From NCBI GenBank assembly GCA_021153265.1, contig JAGKTU010000059.1, positions 1-13,717 on the forward strand: a DNA stretch of 13,717 bases, written 5' to 3'. Below are positions 13,166 through 13,717 of this stretch, piece after piece. Below the pieces are notes generated by a model, which saw only the letters and a program-made list of their open reading frames with translations, was not told where the DNA came from and did not search any database. Made by a program: the position numbers and the translations under genes. Every line of letters starts with the position of its first letter. Within the stretch, counting starts at the first letter, position 1. The DNA comes from Clostridia bacterium (lineage in GTDB: Bacteria; Bacillota; Clostridia; Oscillospirales; Oscillospiraceae).

Positions 13166-13220
13166 TATTTTTAATGTTTGATTTGTGCCGGTTGACAAAA
13201 ACAAGCAATTTTTGTCATGA

Positions 13221-13253
13221 AAAGGAAAAAGAGGAAGACCGAAGCCTTCCTCT
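13221..13253 (-). terminator. rpmF terminator
   Basis: On the minus strand AGAGGAAG-GC-TTCG-GT-CTTCCTCT gives a 10-bp stem with a UUCG tetraloop (13253-13230), followed by TTTTTCCTTTT. It separates rpmF from the der operon. Confidence 0.93.
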
Positions 13254-13269
13254 GAATTCCGCTTTTGCC

Positions 13270-13455
13270 TTACTCAGCCTCAACAGCCAGGACCTGACGG
13301 CCGTTGTAGGTGCCGCAAGCCTTGCAAGCTCTGTGGGGCATGACGGGCTCGCCGCACTTGGGGCAAACCGCAACGCTGGGAGCGGACAGCTTCCAGTTGG
13401 AGCCACGGCGCTTATCGCGGCGGGCCTTGGACACTTTACACTTAGGGACAGCCAT
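13270..13455 (-). CDS. rpmF: 50S ribosomal protein L32
   Basis: A 61-residue L32 of the large subunit. It has the standard MAVPK start, SKARRDKRR basic region, and a zinc ribbon with Cys31/Cys34 (CPKCGEPVMPH) and Cys44/Cys47 (CKACGTYNGR), so this is the zinc-binding form. The ATG has AGGAGGTG about 6 bases upstream. It follows yceD after 45 bases, the usual gene pair, and is probably in the same transcript. Confidence 0.97.
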   Translation of the reverse strand: MAVPKCKVSKARRDKRRGSNWKLSAPSVAVCPKCGEPVMPHRACKACGTYNGRQVLAVEAE

Positions 13456-13500
13456 GGTGACACCTCCTTGGTCAAACTGCTTTTAACAGCATAATTGGAT

Positions 13501-13717
13501 TTACTTCTCAAGAAGCTGCTTCAAAGCAGCAAATCGGGGATCGAGCTCCTTCTGGCAATTGCAGGGACCGTCGTTGAGATTCTTGCCGCAGCGGTGGCAG
13601 AGTCCCTGACAATCCTCCTTGCACAGCAGCTTGGAATCCAGATTCAGGACGAAAACTGTCCGTACAATGTCATCCAGATCGGCGCTGTCTCCCTCCAGAG
13701 GGAATACCCATTCGTCT
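13501..13717 (-). CDS. yceD: YceD/DUF177 family protein, C-terminal part (cut by window edge)
   Basis: The last 71 codons, reading from 13716 down to the TAA at 13503-13501. The peptide contains LLCKEDCQGLCHRCGKNLN near its centre and CNCQKELDPRFAALKQLLEK at its end. This is the hallmark of YceD (large ribosomal RNA subunit accumulation protein, DUF177): paired cysteines C-x3-C-x3-C-x2-C followed by C-x-C and DPR-x-AAL. The protein is linked to 23S rRNA processing or stability, and yceD-rpmF is a widely kept gene pair. The N-terminal part lies outside the window. Confidence 0.9.
   Translation of the reverse strand, partial: DEWVFPLEGDSADLDDIVRTVFVLNLDSKLLCKEDCQGLCHRCGKNLNDGPCNCQKELDPRFAALKQLLEK

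Noticed and set aside
13215..13511. 98-codon minus-strand frame overlapping rpmF
   Set aside because: It is out of frame with L32, which has the full zinc ribbon and a perfect ribosome binding site.

Overview
The window looks like chromosomal DNA from a Gram-positive anaerobe of the class Clostridia, probably a gut Oscillospirales/Ruminococcaceae-type organism. This is inferred from strong AGGAGG ribosome binding sites, TTGACA/TATAAT promoters with 17-base spacers, an HPr kinase, an ECF-type vitamin transporter S component, zinc-ribbon forms of L28 and L32, a ZTP riboswitch and moderate GC content. No genus can be named from the sequence alone. I see no insertion sequence, phage gene, CRISPR array, tRNA or rRNA; this is mostly core chromosome.

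Layout. (1) Positions 1-1630, minus strand: a promoter, a ZTP (pfl-motif) riboswitch with an overlapping intrinsic terminator, a trigger-factor-like peptidyl-prolyl isomerase/chaperone that lacks the ribosome-binding domain, then fhs (formate-tetrahydrofolate ligase), cut by the window edge. (2) Positions 1678-3258, plus strand: a stand-alone O-antigen ligase/polymerase-like membrane protein with its own promoter and terminator, divergent from the riboswitch operon. (3) Positions 3349-4725, plus strand: glyA. (4) Positions 4724-5515, minus strand: a peptidase S51-family protein, convergent with glyA. (5) Positions 5582-6842, plus strand: an AI-2E/PerM-family membrane protein, divergent from the peptidase. 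(6) Positions 6841-8813, minus strand: hprK followed by an RluA-family pseudouridine synthase with overlapping stop and start codons. (7) Positions 8853-9170, plus strand: rpmB (L28). (8) Positions 9171-9459: a largely empty gap with a second terminator-like hairpin, leading into an ECF S-component gene (9460-9999). (9) Positions 10126-13144, minus strand: der-plsY-gpsA, a tight operon with overlapping ends. (10) Positions 13221-13717, minus strand: the 3' end of a yceD (DUF177) gene followed by rpmF (L32) and a terminator.

How the genes work together. fhs makes 10-formyl-THF from formate, and glyA makes 5,10-methylene-THF from serine, so the left third is centred on one-carbon metabolism. 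The riboswitch senses ZTP/ZMP, which build up when 10-formyl-THF is short, and should switch on the fhs operon by preventing the leader terminator from forming. The most interesting point is that the first gene under this switch is not a folate gene but a trigger-factor-like chaperone without its ribosome-docking domain. plsY and gpsA supply and acylate glycerol-3-phosphate for phospholipids, while Der, L28, L32, YceD and the pseudouridine synthase belong to ribosome assembly. Nearly every transcription unit has a readable promoter and terminator, and four intergenic junctions are divergent promoter pairs or shared bidirectional terminators.
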